Positions 16,794 to 25,771 of a DNA stretch of 64,000 bases are shown here, piece after piece; within the stretch, counting starts at the first letter, position 1, and each line of letters starts with the position of its first letter. The stretch is from an uncultured Lentibacter sp. (GTDB lineage Bacteria; Pseudomonadota; Alphaproteobacteria; Rhodobacterales; Rhodobacteraceae): assembly GCA_947497495.1 (NCBI GenBank), contig CANMGT010000008.1:1-64000 (forward strand). The letters are read 5' to 3'. The translations under genes were made by a program, and so were the position numbers. The notes below the pieces were generated by a model, which was given only the letters and a program-made list of their open reading frames with translations, ran no database searches and had not been told where the DNA came from.

Positions 16794-18197
16794 TTAACTC
16801 TTGTCTGGTAAGTCAATAAAATGAGGCTTTTCGCTCGCATCGTCGAGCATCCGCACTTCGCGCTGCGGGAACGGAATAGAGATGCCGTTCTCCTGAAACG
16901 CGTCCCAAAGCGCGAGGTAGACATTTCCACGGATGTTTGTCAGCCCGCCCGTCGGATCTTTGATCCAGAACCGTAGGATATAGTCCACGGAGCTGTCACC
17001 AAACCCGACGATGTGGCAAACAGGCGCGCGGTGCACCAGCACCCGATCAACGCTCTTCGCGGCTCCGATCGCGATCGCGCGCACCTTGTGAGGATCATCG
17101 CCGTAAGCCGTCCCGAAGAAGATATCGAGGCGCACAAAGTCATCAGAGTGCGACCAGTTCACAACCTGTGAGGTGATCAGATCTTCGTTGGGAATAAGGT
17201 ATTCCCGCCCGTCGCGCGTCACCACAGAGGTATAGCGCGCGCCCAGTGTGTTGATCCAGCCGAACGTCTCGCCAAGGCTGATAACGTCGCCCGGTTTGAT
17301 CGACTTATCGAGCAGAATGATAACGCCGGACACAAGGTTGGAGACAACCTTTTGCAGACCAAAACCAAGGCCAACACCGATCGCACCCGAAAGAACAGCA
17401 AGCCCCGTCAGGTCAAGCCCGATCGCTTTCAGACCGATAAATATCGCCAGCCCATAGAAGGCAACCTGAGCGAATTTGATCACCAAAACCTGCATTGACG
17501 GGCTTATGTCATCGTTGCGCTTCACGCCGCTGGCCATTGTTTTGGAGATAAACCGCGCGACAAACAGCAACACTCCAAGGGTGAAAACCGCCTGCACGAT
17601 GATCCAAAGCGAGATCCGCATTGTGCCAAGCTCGATGGCCGCAGAATCCATCAGCTTCTGCGCTTCTTCAGTGACCCCCAAGACAGAAAACGTTACCCAT
17701 GCCCAACCGGCATAACGCACCACAGAGCGCAAAAAGCCGTTGTTAATAAGGCGCGTCACGACGGCAATCACGAGCCATGCAACGGCCAGATCGGCGATCA
17801 CCCCAAGCAAGTAAGAACGCGACGGCCAAGTCAGCTCGCGCATCAACCAGACTGTGGGGAACACCATGAAAACGAACAGGATCAGCCGCAATCGCCGTTG
17901 GATGAGCAACAGAAACCGCAGCCGCCACTTCGGCCAGTTCTCACGTTCGCGCATCCACTCGCGGTAGCGTGGCGTGAGAAGTTTGGCCAGCAAATGCGCC
18001 GCCACAAACAAGCCGAGCGCGATGAAAACCTGATAGGCATTCCAAGGCCTGAGCAGCCCTTCAAAAAACCCCTGCGCCTTGTCGGCCAGTGACAGGGCCA
18101 CCTCCTGCGCACCGTTGATAACGGCGTCGGCTGCCGGCTCTACGTCCGAGGCTGCAGGCGGGTTGGCGCTCGTTTCAAGGGCTGTTTCGGGTTCCAT
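16794..18197 (-). CDS. MscS-family mechanosensitive channel
   Basis: The 467-residue protein has several N-terminal membrane helices, then the MscS pore helix and beta domain. The pore helix is Gly/Ala rich (VLSGAIGVGLGFGLQKVVSNLVSGVIIL), followed by LLDKSIKPGDVI, and GWINTLGARYTSVVTRDGREYLIPN gives the MscS beta-domain signature. It releases solutes on osmotic downshock through the inner membrane. The longer N-terminus places it among the mid-size MscS-like channels. No neighbour suggests a specialised role. Confidence 0.92.
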   Translation of the reverse strand: MEPETALETSANPPAASDVEPAADAVINGAQEVALSLADKAQGFFEGLLRPWNAYQVFIALGLFVAAHLLAKLLTPRYREWMRERENWPKWRLRFLLLIQRRLRLILFVFMVFPTVWLMRELTWPSRSYLLGVIADLAVAWLVIAVVTRLINNGFLRSVVRYAGWAWVTFSVLGVTEEAQKLMDSAAIELGTMRISLWIIVQAVFTLGVLLFVARFISKTMASGVKRNDDISPSMQVLVIKFAQVAFYGLAIFIGLKAIGLDLTGLAVLSGAIGVGLGFGLQKVVSNLVSGVIILLDKSIKPGDVISLGETFGWINTLGARYTSVVTRDGREYLIPNEDLITSQVVNWSHSDDFVRLDIFFGTAYGDDPHKVRAIAIGAAKSVDRVLVHRAPVCHIVGFGDSSVDYILRFWIKDPTGGLTNIRGNVYLALWDAFQENGISIPFPQREVRMLDDASEKPHFIDLPDKS

Positions 18198-18435
18198 GCT
18201 CTTCCTTTTTGTTCAGCTTACATGGTGCAGCGTTGCGGGCAAGAGCTTTGCCATCACACCCTTGCGATGTTGCCGCACAAGCTGTATCTGACAAGCATGA
18301 CACGGATTTTCGACATATGTGACCGCGCGCGCCTCCGCGAACGCTTTTACGGGGAAACCCGCGCTATTGCCGCTTGCCTGTAAGGGCCGGTCTTCCTGTC
18401 GCACCACACATTCACAACAACACGGGAGAGGACAG

Positions 18436-19842
18436 ATGTCCCCCAAAACGCTCTATGACAAAATCTGGGATGCCCACGTCGCCGATGAGGCTGACGATGG
18501 CACCTGCCTACTTTATATTGACCGCCACCTCGTTCACGAAGTGACGTCGCCGCAAGCCTTTGAAGGCCTGCGCATGACGGGCCGCACTGTGCGCGCGCCT
18601 GACAAAACAATCGCTGTGCCCGATCACAACGTGCCGACGACAGCTGGCCGTGAAGACCCGGCCCAGATGACAGAAGAAAGCCGCATTCAGGTTGACGCGT
18701 TGGACAGCAACGCCAAAGAGTTCGGCATTCACTACTACCCGATGAACGATGTGCGCCAAGGCATCGTTCACATCGTCGGCCCCGAGCAGGGCTGGACTTT
18801 GCCGGGCATGACAGTTGTCTGCGGCGACAGCCACACAGCTACGCATGGCGCCTTCGGTGCGCTGGCTCACGGCATCGGCACCTCCGAGGTTGAGCACGTT
18901 CTGGCCACGCAAACGCTGATCCAGAAAAAGTCGAAGAACATGAAAGTCGAGATCACCGGCAAGCTTATGCCCGGCGTCACGGCGAAAGACATCACCCTTG
19001 CTGTCATCGGCGAAACCGGCACAGCCGGTGGCACGGGCTATGTCATCGAGTATTGCGGTGAAGCGATCCGTGATCTTTCCATGGAAGGCCGCATGACTGT
19101 CTGCAACATGGCGATCGAAGGCGGCGCACGCGCTGGCCTGATTGCGCCGGACGAAAAGACATTTGCCTACGTCAAAGGCCGCCCTCACGCCCCGAAAGCG
19201 GGCCAGTGGGAAGCCGCGCTTGAATGGTGGAAGACGCTCTATACTGACGAAGGCGCGCATTTTGACAAGGTCGTCACGCTCAAAGGCGAAGACATCCAGC
19301 CAGTCGTCACTTGGGGAACCTCGCCCGAAGATGTGCTGCCGATCACAGGTGTTGTTCCCTCACCGGAAGACTTCACAGGTGGCAAAGTCGAAGCCGCGCG
19401 CCGTTCGATCGAGTATATGGGCCTCACCCCTGGCCAGAAGCTGACAGACATCCAGATCGACACTGTCTTTATCGGCTCTTGCACCAATGGCCGAATCGAA
19501 GACTTCCGCGCTGTTGCCGAGATCGTCAAAGGTAAGAAGATCAAGGAAGGCATGCGCGCCATGATCGTTCCGGGCTCAGGCCTTGTGCGCGCACAGGCCG
19601 AAGAGGAAGGCCTCGCTGACATCTTCAAAGAGGCCGGCTTTGAATGGCGCCTCGCGGGTTGCTCTATGTGCCTCGCGATGAACCCCGACCAGCTTTCCGA
19701 AGGCGAGCGCTGCGCAGCCACATCAAACCGCAACTTTGAAGGCCGCCAAGGCTATAAAGGCCGCACACACCTTGTGTCGCCCGCCATGGCCGCCGCAGCA
19801 GCCATCACCGGCCACCTCACAGACATTCGGGAGATGCTCTAA
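18436..19842 (+). CDS. leuC: 3-isopropylmalate dehydratase large subunit
   Basis: The 468-residue aconitase-family protein has the 4Fe-4S ligands C349 (SCTNGR), C409 and C412 ([11 protein letters not shown]) and the [25 protein letters not shown] motif. With LeuD it isomerises 2- to 3-isopropylmalate in leucine synthesis. ATG 18436 has GGGAGAGGA upstream and gives the usual [15 protein letters not shown] start; the 39-codon upstream extension of the frame is not conserved. Its stop overlaps the leuD start (TAATG). No leucine attenuator was recognised in the roughly 240 bp upstream. Confidence 0.97.
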   Translation: MSPKTLYDKIWDAHVADEADDGTCLLYIDRHLVHEVTSPQAFEGLRMTGRTVRAPDKTIAVPDHNVPTTAGREDPAQMTEESRIQVDALDSNAKEFGIHYYPMNDVRQGIVHIVGPEQGWTLPGMTVVCGDSHTATHGAFGALAHGIGTSEVEHVLATQTLIQKKSKNMKVEITGKLMPGVTAKDITLAVIGETGTAGGTGYVIEYCGEAIRDLSMEGRMTVCNMAIEGGARAGLIAPDEKTFAYVKGRPHAPKAGQWEAALEWWKTLYTDEGAHFDKVVTLKGEDIQPVVTWGTSPEDVLPITGVVPSPEDFTGGKVEAARRSIEYMGLTPGQKLTDIQIDTVFIGSCTNGRIEDFRAVAEIVKGKKIKEGMRAMIVPGSGLVRAQAEEEGLADIFKEAGFEWRLAGCSMCLAMNPDQLSEGERCAATSNRNFEGRQGYKGRTHLVSPAMAAAAAITGHLTDIREML

Positions 19843-20447
19843 TGGAAAAGTTCGAAAAACTCTCAGGTATCGCCGCGCCGATGCCGCTGGTGAACATCGA
19901 CACCGACATGATCATCCCCAAGGTTTTTCTGAAGTCGATCAAACGCACAGGCTTTGGCAAGAATCTGTTTGACGAGATGCGCTATAACCGCGACGGCAGC
20001 GAGATCGAGGACTTCGTTCTCAACCAGCCCGCCTACCGCGACGCGCAGATCCTTGTGGCGGGTGACAACTTCGGTTGCGGCTCATCGCGCGAGCATGCGC
20101 CTTGGGCGATCGCGGATTTCGGGATCAAGGCGGTTATCTCGACAAGCTTCGCTGATATCTTCTTCAACAACTGCTTCAAGAACGGCATCTTGCCGATTGT
20201 CTTGCCGCAGGAGGTTGTCGATGTGCTGATGAAGGACGCCGAGAAAGGCGCCAATGCCCGTATGGACATTGACCTTGAAGCGCAGACCGTGACCACCTCA
20301 GACGGCGAGAGCTTTGCCTTTGAAGTTGACGCCTTCAAAAAGCACTGCCTGCTGGAAGGCCTCGATGATATCGGCCTGACCATGGCCAAAGAAAAGTCCA
20401 TCGACGCTTTTGAAGCCACGGCCTCGCAAGCCCGTCCTTGGGTTTAA
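19842..20447 (+). CDS. leuD: 3-isopropylmalate dehydratase small subunit
   Basis: The 201-residue swivel-domain protein has the substrate-binding motif [15 protein letters not shown] and [16 protein letters not shown]. It forms the active heterodimer with LeuC. The start overlaps the leuC stop by one base, which should couple translation and keep the subunits equimolar. A hairpin follows 12 nt after the stop. Confidence 0.97.
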   Translation: MEKFEKLSGIAAPMPLVNIDTDMIIPKVFLKSIKRTGFGKNLFDEMRYNRDGSEIEDFVLNQPAYRDAQILVAGDNFGCGSSREHAPWAIADFGIKAVISTSFADIFFNNCFKNGILPIVLPQEVVDVLMKDAEKGANARMDIDLEAQTVTTSDGESFAFEVDAFKKHCLLEGLDDIGLTMAKEKSIDAFEATASQARPWV

Positions 20448-20459
20448 GACATTATTAGT

Positions 20460-20489
20460 AGCGGTCGTGGATAGTTTTCCTCGACCGCT
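20460..20489 (+). terminator. Hairpin after leuCD
   Basis: An 8-bp stem, AGCGGTCG (20460-20467) with CGACCGCT (20482-20489), is extended inward by three more pairs after one mismatch. It is followed by CCTTCTGTCT rather than a clean T run, so it is a plausible but imperfect terminator for leuCD. Confidence 0.6.
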
Positions 20490-20804
20490 CCTTCTGTCTG
20501 CTTTCAAACAATTTGATTAAAGCTTCGTTAGTCGACGCCTATGGGCTCCTTTCGAACTTTCCACAAAATGTAGTAAATTCCTTTTCGTTTGCCACATTTA
20601 GGATGCGTAATTGATGCAATCTCGCACCAGTTGCTCCCTTAAAACGCCCCATTCACAGGCTCTTATCGGAACAAGACTTGAGCTGTTTACCGAAAGAAGG
20701 CAAAAATTGGGCAAGATTGAGGCATACCGTCACAAACGACGGGTTCAAGTTGGAACAAGGCCGCGGCAACGCATCGCAGCCAGCCAAGTTGAGAGGATTG
20801 GGCA
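20490..20804. other. Intergenic region after leuCD, no gene seen
   Basis: About 315 bp, AT-richer than its flanks in the first half. Short ORFs here lack ribosome-binding sites and familiar sequence. It ends with GAGAGGATTGGGCA, the ribosome-binding site of the next gene. No tRNA, riboswitch or repeat was recognised. Confidence 0.5.
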
Positions 20805-21644
20805 GTGATTACCCGAGTAACAGGCGCAGCTTTGCGCGCATTTTTGATGGCTTTGCTGGTGGCACTGCCTTCACTCATACTTTCCGACGTCAACGCGGAC
20901 ACAACGCAAATTGTTGTCCTCGTCGCGCTTCTGGCGTTCATTATGACGTTCATAGAGTACAACAGCCAATACCCCTCGATCATCGAGTTCCGCTATGCCT
21001 CGCCGTTCAACCGACTGCGGTTCGCGGCCTTGTTCATGAGCATCACGCTCCTGTCCATTATCTGTGCGGCGAAAACCGAGCCGACAGCACTTTCAGCAAT
21101 GCTCTCCAGCATTGGCATCGCTTGGGGCGACGTGCTTGATTTTCCGTTTTCGCCCGTCCGCCTTGTTGTGCTGATGATGCCCGAATATGCTTCTGACGAA
21201 CTTCTCACCTCAGTTCGCACTGCGGCTGGCCTGTCTTACATGATCTCGATCGCGGCTTTGTTTATCTTTGTAACACTGGTGCGCCTTCTGGGCTGGCCGA
21301 CGCGCAACCGTGCCTTCAATGTCTGGATCAACCTCCCCCTGTTTGACCCGACTGCTGGTGGCGATGTTGTGCAAAGGTTAAAACGCGACGCAGGCCTTAA
21401 CATTGTGTTAGGGATTTTGCTGCCATTCTTGATCCCAGCCGTTGTGAAAGCGACGTCTAGCTTTATTGACCCGCTTTCATTGCAAAACCCGCAAACGCTG
21501 ATTTGGACAATGACAGCATGGGCCTTCTTGCCAACTTCTATGATCATGCGCGGCATCGCTATGGGCCGGATCGCCGAGTTGATCGAAGAAAAGCGCAACC
21601 GTGCCTACTCATCAACCGAGCAAGCAAACATGCAAACCGCCTGA
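20805..21644 (+). CDS. Hypothetical multi-span membrane protein
   Basis: The 279-residue protein has about six predicted transmembrane helices (for example ALRAFLMALLVALPSLIL, IVVLVALLAFIMTFIEY, NIVLGILLPFLIPAVVKA) and ends in a charged tail. The GTG start at 20805 is supported by GAGAGG 10-14 nt upstream. It is not recognised as a transporter family. The endonuclease/exonuclease/phosphatase-like gene downstream overlaps or abuts it, so the two may form an operon. Function unknown. Confidence 0.8.
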   Translation: MITRVTGAALRAFLMALLVALPSLILSDVNADTTQIVVLVALLAFIMTFIEYNSQYPSIIEFRYASPFNRLRFAALFMSITLLSIICAAKTEPTALSAMLSSIGIAWGDVLDFPFSPVRLVVLMMPEYASDELLTSVRTAAGLSYMISIAALFIFVTLVRLLGWPTRNRAFNVWINLPLFDPTAGGDVVQRLKRDAGLNIVLGILLPFLIPAVVKATSSFIDPLSLQNPQTLIWTMTAWAFLPTSMIMRGIAMGRIAELIEEKRNRAYSSTEQANMQTA

Positions 21645-22714
21645 TAGCGGCGCTTTTGGCGGCCCTGATCGCAGGGCCCCTCGCCGCGGAAGAGCTGCGC
21701 GTTGCCTTCTTTAATGCAGAGCTGAAACGCAAGGGTCCTGGCCTTTTGCTGCGTGACATTGCGCGCGGTGAAGATGCGCAAGTCGCGGCAGTGCAGTCTA
21801 TTATCAAGCTTCACGCTCCTGACATTCTGCTGATATCCGGCTTTGATTACGACGGAGAGCTGCGGGCGCTTAACGCGTTCAATCAGGGCTTGGGTGAGGC
21901 GCGCTATCTGCATCTTTTTGCGCGACGCCCGAACACAGGCATGGCCACGGGGCTTGATATGAACGGCGATGGCGCTTTGGGAACTCCCAAAGATGCGCAG
22001 GGCTTTGGTTATTTCTCCGGCCAAGACGGGCTTGCACTTCTGTCGCGCCATCCGATCAAGGCAGGTGGCGTTCAAGACCACTCAAACATGCTCTGGAAAG
22101 ACACATACAACGCGCACCTGCCCAGCTACCCCGAGGGGCGCCCCTTTCCCTCGCGAGAGGCCCAAGCTGTTCAGAGGCTCGCAACTGTCGCGCATTGGGT
22201 CGTTCCAATCGCGTTGCCTTCAGGCAAAACTCTCACGCTGCTGGCCTACCAAGCCAGCCCGCCGGTGTTCGACGGCGCCGAAGACCAGAACGGAAAACGA
22301 AACCTTGATGAGAACCTGTTTTGGCAACATTTGCTCGACGGACGGTTCGGCCCTCCGCCAGCGCCGCCTCTTGTGCTGCTTGCGGGGGCCAACCTTGATC
22401 CGGCCGATGGCGAGGGGCGTCACGAGGGCATTCAGGCTCTGCTCACCCATCCTGCTTTACGAGACCCGCGGCCAAAAAGCGCTGGTGCGAAGCAAGCCGC
22501 CAATGCAAACCACATTGGCGACCCAGCGCTCGACACCGCCGACTGGCGCGACCCAAAGCCTGGTAATATGCGCGTTGACTACGTTCTGCCTTCACGGGAC
22601 ATCACGGTGCGTGACGCGGGTGTGTTCTGGCCTGGGATTGGCGCCTCAAGCCAAGCGCTTGCCGAGCGCGCCAGTCGCCACAGGCTGGTTTGGGTCGACA
22701 TCCAGCTGCCCTAG
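21518..22714 (+). CDS. Endonuclease/exonuclease/phosphatase-fold exoprotein
   Basis: The mature domain starts ELRVAFFNAELKRKGPGLLLRDI and shows EEP-superfamily features: FFNAEL, DILLISGFDYDGE, a long insert, LLAGANLDPADGEG, and MRVDYVLPSRD near the end. The typical metal ligands appear altered (A-N-L-D rather than GDFN). A signal peptide (NRLIAALLAALIAGPLAAEE) immediately precedes the domain, but no conventional start lies just before it. Candidate starts are ATG 21518, overlapping the upstream gene by 127 bp, or a CTG at 21641 overlapping its TGA stop (CTGA). The 3' end overlaps the convergent epimerase gene by 69 bp. Confidence 0.75.
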   Translation: MGLLANFYDHARHRYGPDRRVDRRKAQPCLLINRASKHANRLIAALLAALIAGPLAAEELRVAFFNAELKRKGPGLLLRDIARGEDAQVAAVQSIIKLHAPDILLISGFDYDGELRALNAFNQGLGEARYLHLFARRPNTGMATGLDMNGDGALGTPKDAQGFGYFSGQDGLALLSRHPIKAGGVQDHSNMLWKDTYNAHLPSYPEGRPFPSREAQAVQRLATVAHWVVPIALPSGKTLTLLAYQASPPVFDGAEDQNGKRNLDENLFWQHLLDGRFGPPPAPPLVLLAGANLDPADGEGRHEGIQALLTHPALRDPRPKSAGAKQAANANHIGDPALDTADWRDPKPGNMRVDYVLPSRDITVRDAGVFWPGIGASSQALAERASRHRLVWVDIQLP

Positions 22715-23548
22715 CACCGTCTTCAAGGGCGTCGCCTCGAAGTCAGGCAAGAGAGCCCCAAACTTTTGCGCCGAAAGCCAGTGCGAGGTGTTAAAGAGAT
22801 AGCGCATTTCCAATAGCTCTCGCGCCAGCTCCCAGACGGGCGCGGCCAGACGCATGAGCCACCACGGGAAGGCGCTGTAGGTGAGCGGGTGTTTGGTTAT
22901 GGCCTCAATCTCGCTCTTAAGCTCTTCCAGCGAAAACGCGTGGCCAGGAAAGGGGATGTCCTCATAGGTATGGAGCGTGCTGCGCATTTGCGCCAACTGC
23001 TCTGCCGCGCGCGCCCAATCGGGCAGATAGGCATAGGCGTGTTTCACCGACACGTCACCTGTAGCGCCGATCCGGCCCTTCTTGATCTTGTTGAGGATCA
23101 TCAATGAAACGATGTCTCCGTTCTTGTCAGGGTCAATGAAGCTACCCGCTCGCAGGTTGATAACCTGCACGCCGCTCTGGGCATAGCGCGCCTCCATATC
23201 GACTCTGATCTTGCCTTTGCGCGAGACAGGGTCATGTGGCGTCTTCTCTGAGAACTCCCCGCCCTCGGCCCCGTAAACATAGACATTTCCGGGCAAGATA
23301 ACCGTCGCCCCACTCGCTTTGGCTGCGGCGATAACCTGCTCTGTGATCTCGGGGATGATCTTGGCCCAGTTGTGATAGTTTGGCGGGTTCAGCCCGTTCA
23401 TGATCACGTCGCACCCCATGGCAGCCTCGCTCATATTGCCTGCCGTGCGGTCATAGATGCGGCATGTCCAGCCGCGCGCCTCAAAGGCACGAATGGCATG
23501 AGTGCCAATCTTGCCTGAAGCCCCGAGAATAAGCGCTATCTGTGTCAT
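22646..23548 (-). CDS. NAD(P)-dependent epimerase/dehydratase-like protein
   Basis: The 300-residue Rossmann protein starts MTQIALILGASGKIGTHAIRAF with the GxSGxxG nucleotide-binding motif. It has GNVYVYGAEGGEFSEKTPHDP, like extended SDR proteins, but the usual catalytic YxxxK is not evident (the region reads RKGKIRVDMEARYAQSG). It may therefore be an atypical reductase or an NmrA-like sensor. AAGGAGAGAGAC sets the start. It is divergent from a LysR regulator with a dyad between them, which suggests direct control by that regulator. Confidence 0.82.
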   Translation of the reverse strand: MTQIALILGASGKIGTHAIRAFEARGWTCRIYDRTAGNMSEAAMGCDVIMNGLNPPNYHNWAKIIPEITEQVIAAAKASGATVILPGNVYVYGAEGGEFSEKTPHDPVSRKGKIRVDMEARYAQSGVQVINLRAGSFIDPDKNGDIVSLMILNKIKKGRIGATGDVSVKHAYAYLPDWARAAEQLAQMRSTLHTYEDIPFPGHAFSLEELKSEIEAITKHPLTYSAFPWWLMRLAAPVWELARELLEMRYLFNTSHWLSAQKFGALLPDFEATPLKTVLGQLDVDPNQPVATGALGKRLA

Positions 23549-23594
23549 GTCTCTCTCCTTTTGTTGGTGACGGGAGAGATTTAAGCCAATCTGT

Positions 23595-23636
23595 AATGAA
23601 TATGAATTGACCAATTATATCTATCTAGTATTCATT
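23595..23636. promoter_or_regulatory. Candidate LysR operator
   Basis: AATGAATA (23595-23602) and TATTCATT (23629-23636) form a perfect 8-bp dyad around AATTGACCAATT, an imperfect palindrome (23605-23616). The site lies between the divergent epimerase and LysR genes, where LysR-type autoregulation usually acts. Confidence 0.45.
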
Positions 23637-23641
23637 TTAGA

Positions 23642-24538
23642 ATGGATAAACTCATCTCGTCTATCAACTGGTCGCTCGTGCAGGCCTATCTGGCAGTTGC
23701 CGAAACCGGCTCGCTGTCTGACGCCGCGCGCAGTTTGGGGCGCAGTCAGCCGACGCTCGGGCGGCAGATCAAACAGATCGAAGCCGCCTTACAGGCCGAG
23801 CTTTTTCTGCGGCATCCACGTGGGCTTGCCCTTACAGAAACCGGAGCCCTCTTGCTTGAGCCAGCCCGCGACATGCTGAAGGCTGTGAAGGCGCTTGAGT
23901 TGGCAGCGGATGGCCAAAGCCAGAAACTCAACGGCACAGTGCGCCTAACGGCGAGTGAGTTTGTCGCGCACCATTTGCTTCCGCCGATCCTAGCGCAAAT
24001 CCGGCAGACCGCACCCGGCGTCCAGATAACGCTACTGCCTTCGGACACCTCGGAAAACCTGCTGTTTCGCGAGGCCGACATTGCCGTGCGCATGTTCCGT
24101 TCCGAACAGCTCGACATCGTGACCAAACAGCTCGGCGAAATTGGCCTCGGCATCTTCGCACACCAAAGCTACCTCGAGCGCAGGGGAACGCCTCAAACAC
24201 CTGCTGAACTTGCCGGGCATGACATCGTCGGCTACCACAAGAATGACCAGATCATTCGCGGTATGCGCCAGATGGGCCTGACCGCCGACGAGAACTGGTT
24301 TGGCGTTCAATGCGACAACCAAACGACTTACTGGGAGCTGGTGCGGGCGGGCTGCGGCATCGGGTTTTCTCAAACGGCTCTGGCAGACAGAACACCTGAC
24401 ATTGTGCGCCTGTTCCCCGACGTGCCAATCCCCCCACTGCCCGTTTGGCTCGCCGCGCCCAAAGCGCTGCAGCACACGCCGCGCATCAGGCATGTTTGGG
24501 ACACACTTGAAGCGGGGTTAAAGCAGCATGTTTCTTGA
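23642..24538 (+). CDS. LysR-family transcriptional regulator
   Basis: The 298-residue protein has an N-terminal winged helix (SLVQAYLAVAETGSLSDAARSLGRSQPTLGRQIKQIEAAL) and a LysR substrate-binding domain. It is divergent from the epimerase-like gene with a 93-bp gap holding a dyad, so that gene is the likely target. No effector can be deduced. The ATG lies 5 bp after the operator-like dyad; the ribosome-binding site is weak, which would allow a leaderless or tightly controlled start. Confidence 0.9.
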   Translation: MDKLISSINWSLVQAYLAVAETGSLSDAARSLGRSQPTLGRQIKQIEAALQAELFLRHPRGLALTETGALLLEPARDMLKAVKALELAADGQSQKLNGTVRLTASEFVAHHLLPPILAQIRQTAPGVQITLLPSDTSENLLFREADIAVRMFRSEQLDIVTKQLGEIGLGIFAHQSYLERRGTPQTPAELAGHDIVGYHKNDQIIRGMRQMGLTADENWFGVQCDNQTTYWELVRAGCGIGFSQTALADRTPDIVRLFPDVPIPPLPVWLAAPKALQHTPRIRHVWDTLEAGLKQHVS

Positions 24539-24595
24539 CCCTTCGCACGCAAGCCGATAGCTGGAAGGCAACTAATCAACACGAGGAACACAAAC

Positions 24596-25702
24596 ATGAG
24601 CAACCCTTCGCTTCTTATCTTGCCGGGTGACGGCATCGGCCCTGAAGTTATGGCCGAAGTGCGCAAAGTTATTGACTGGTATGGCGCCAAGCGCGACCTC
24701 GCCTTTGACGTCAGCGAAGACTTGGTCGGCGGTTCGGCCTACGACAAGCACGGAACACCGCTTGCCGACGAGACAATGGCCAAAGCCCAAGAGGTTGACG
24801 CCGTTCTGCTCGGCGCTGTTGGCGGGCCCAAGTATGATAACCTCGACTTTTCGGTAAAGCCCGAGCGTGGCCTGTTGCGCCTGCGCAAAGAGATGGACTT
24901 GTTCTCAAACCTGCGCCCTGCCCAGTGCTTTGACGCGCTAGCAGACTTCTCATCCCTCAAGAAAGACGTGGTTGCGGGACTCGACATCATGATCGTGCGC
25001 GAGCTGACGTCTGGCATCTACTTTGGCGAGCCTCGAGGCATCTTCAAAGAGGGCAACGAGCGTGTAGGCATCAACACACAGCGCTACACAGAAAGCGAAA
25101 TCGCCCGCGTTGCCCGCTCGGCGTTCGAGTTGGCGCGCAAACGTGGCAACAAAGTCTGCTCGATGGAGAAAGCCAACGTCATGGAAAGCGGTATCCTGTG
25201 GCGCGATGTGGTTACCGAAATCCACGAAGCCGAGTATTCCGATGTCGAGCTCAGCCACATGTATGCCGATGCGGGCGCTATGCAGTTGTGCCGCTGGCCC
25301 AAGCAGTTTGACGTTATCGTCACAGACAACCTCTTTGGTGACTTGCTATCTGACGCCGCCGCCATGCTGACAGGCAGCTTAGGCATGTTGCCCTCGGCCT
25401 CGCTTGGCGCGCCGATGGAAAACGGCCGCCCCAAAGCACTTTACGAGCCAGTACACGGCTCAGCGCCAGACATCGCCGGCCAAGGCAAAGCCAACCCGAT
25501 CGCCTGTGTTCTCAGCTTTGCCATGGCGCTGCGCTATAGCTTTGATCAGGGCACAGAGGCCGACCGTCTTGAAACCGCTGTCGAAAAAGTGCTCGCAGAC
25601 GGGCTGCGCACCGCCGACTTGCTTGGCGAAGATGGCGCGACACCTGCCAGCACATCAGAAATGGGCGATGCGATCATCGCGGCGCTCGACGCGAGCCTCT
25701 AA
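24596..25702 (+). CDS. leuB: 3-isopropylmalate dehydrogenase
   Basis: The 368-residue enzyme has the family signatures [28 protein letters not shown], the substrate-binding [18 protein letters not shown] and the NAD-binding [18 protein letters not shown]. It oxidises and decarboxylates 3-isopropylmalate in leucine synthesis. It lies 4 kb from leuCD on the same strand, separated by four unrelated genes. Ribosome-binding site CACGAGGAA is 6 to 10 nt upstream. Confidence 0.97.
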   Translation: MSNPSLLILPGDGIGPEVMAEVRKVIDWYGAKRDLAFDVSEDLVGGSAYDKHGTPLADETMAKAQEVDAVLLGAVGGPKYDNLDFSVKPERGLLRLRKEMDLFSNLRPAQCFDALADFSSLKKDVVAGLDIMIVRELTSGIYFGEPRGIFKEGNERVGINTQRYTESEIARVARSAFELARKRGNKVCSMEKANVMESGILWRDVVTEIHEAEYSDVELSHMYADAGAMQLCRWPKQFDVIVTDNLFGDLLSDAAAMLTGSLGMLPSASLGAPMENGRPKALYEPVHGSAPDIAGQGKANPIACVLSFAMALRYSFDQGTEADRLETAVEKVLADGLRTADLLGEDGATPASTSEMGDAIIAALDASL

Positions 25703-25723
25703 GCTTCCCCTCTAAAGAACGAA

Positions 25724-25758
25724 AACGGCCCCGCCAGCTTGGTGGGGCCGTTGTGTTT
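25724..25758. terminator. Bidirectional terminator between leuB and nrdJ
   Basis: AACGGCCCCGCC and GGTGGGGCCGTT form a 12-bp stem with one wobble pair and a 4-nt loop. GTGTTTTT follows on the plus strand and TTTTCG on the minus strand, so both convergent genes can end here. Confidence 0.88.
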
Positions 25759-25771
25759 TTGGGTTTTCAGC

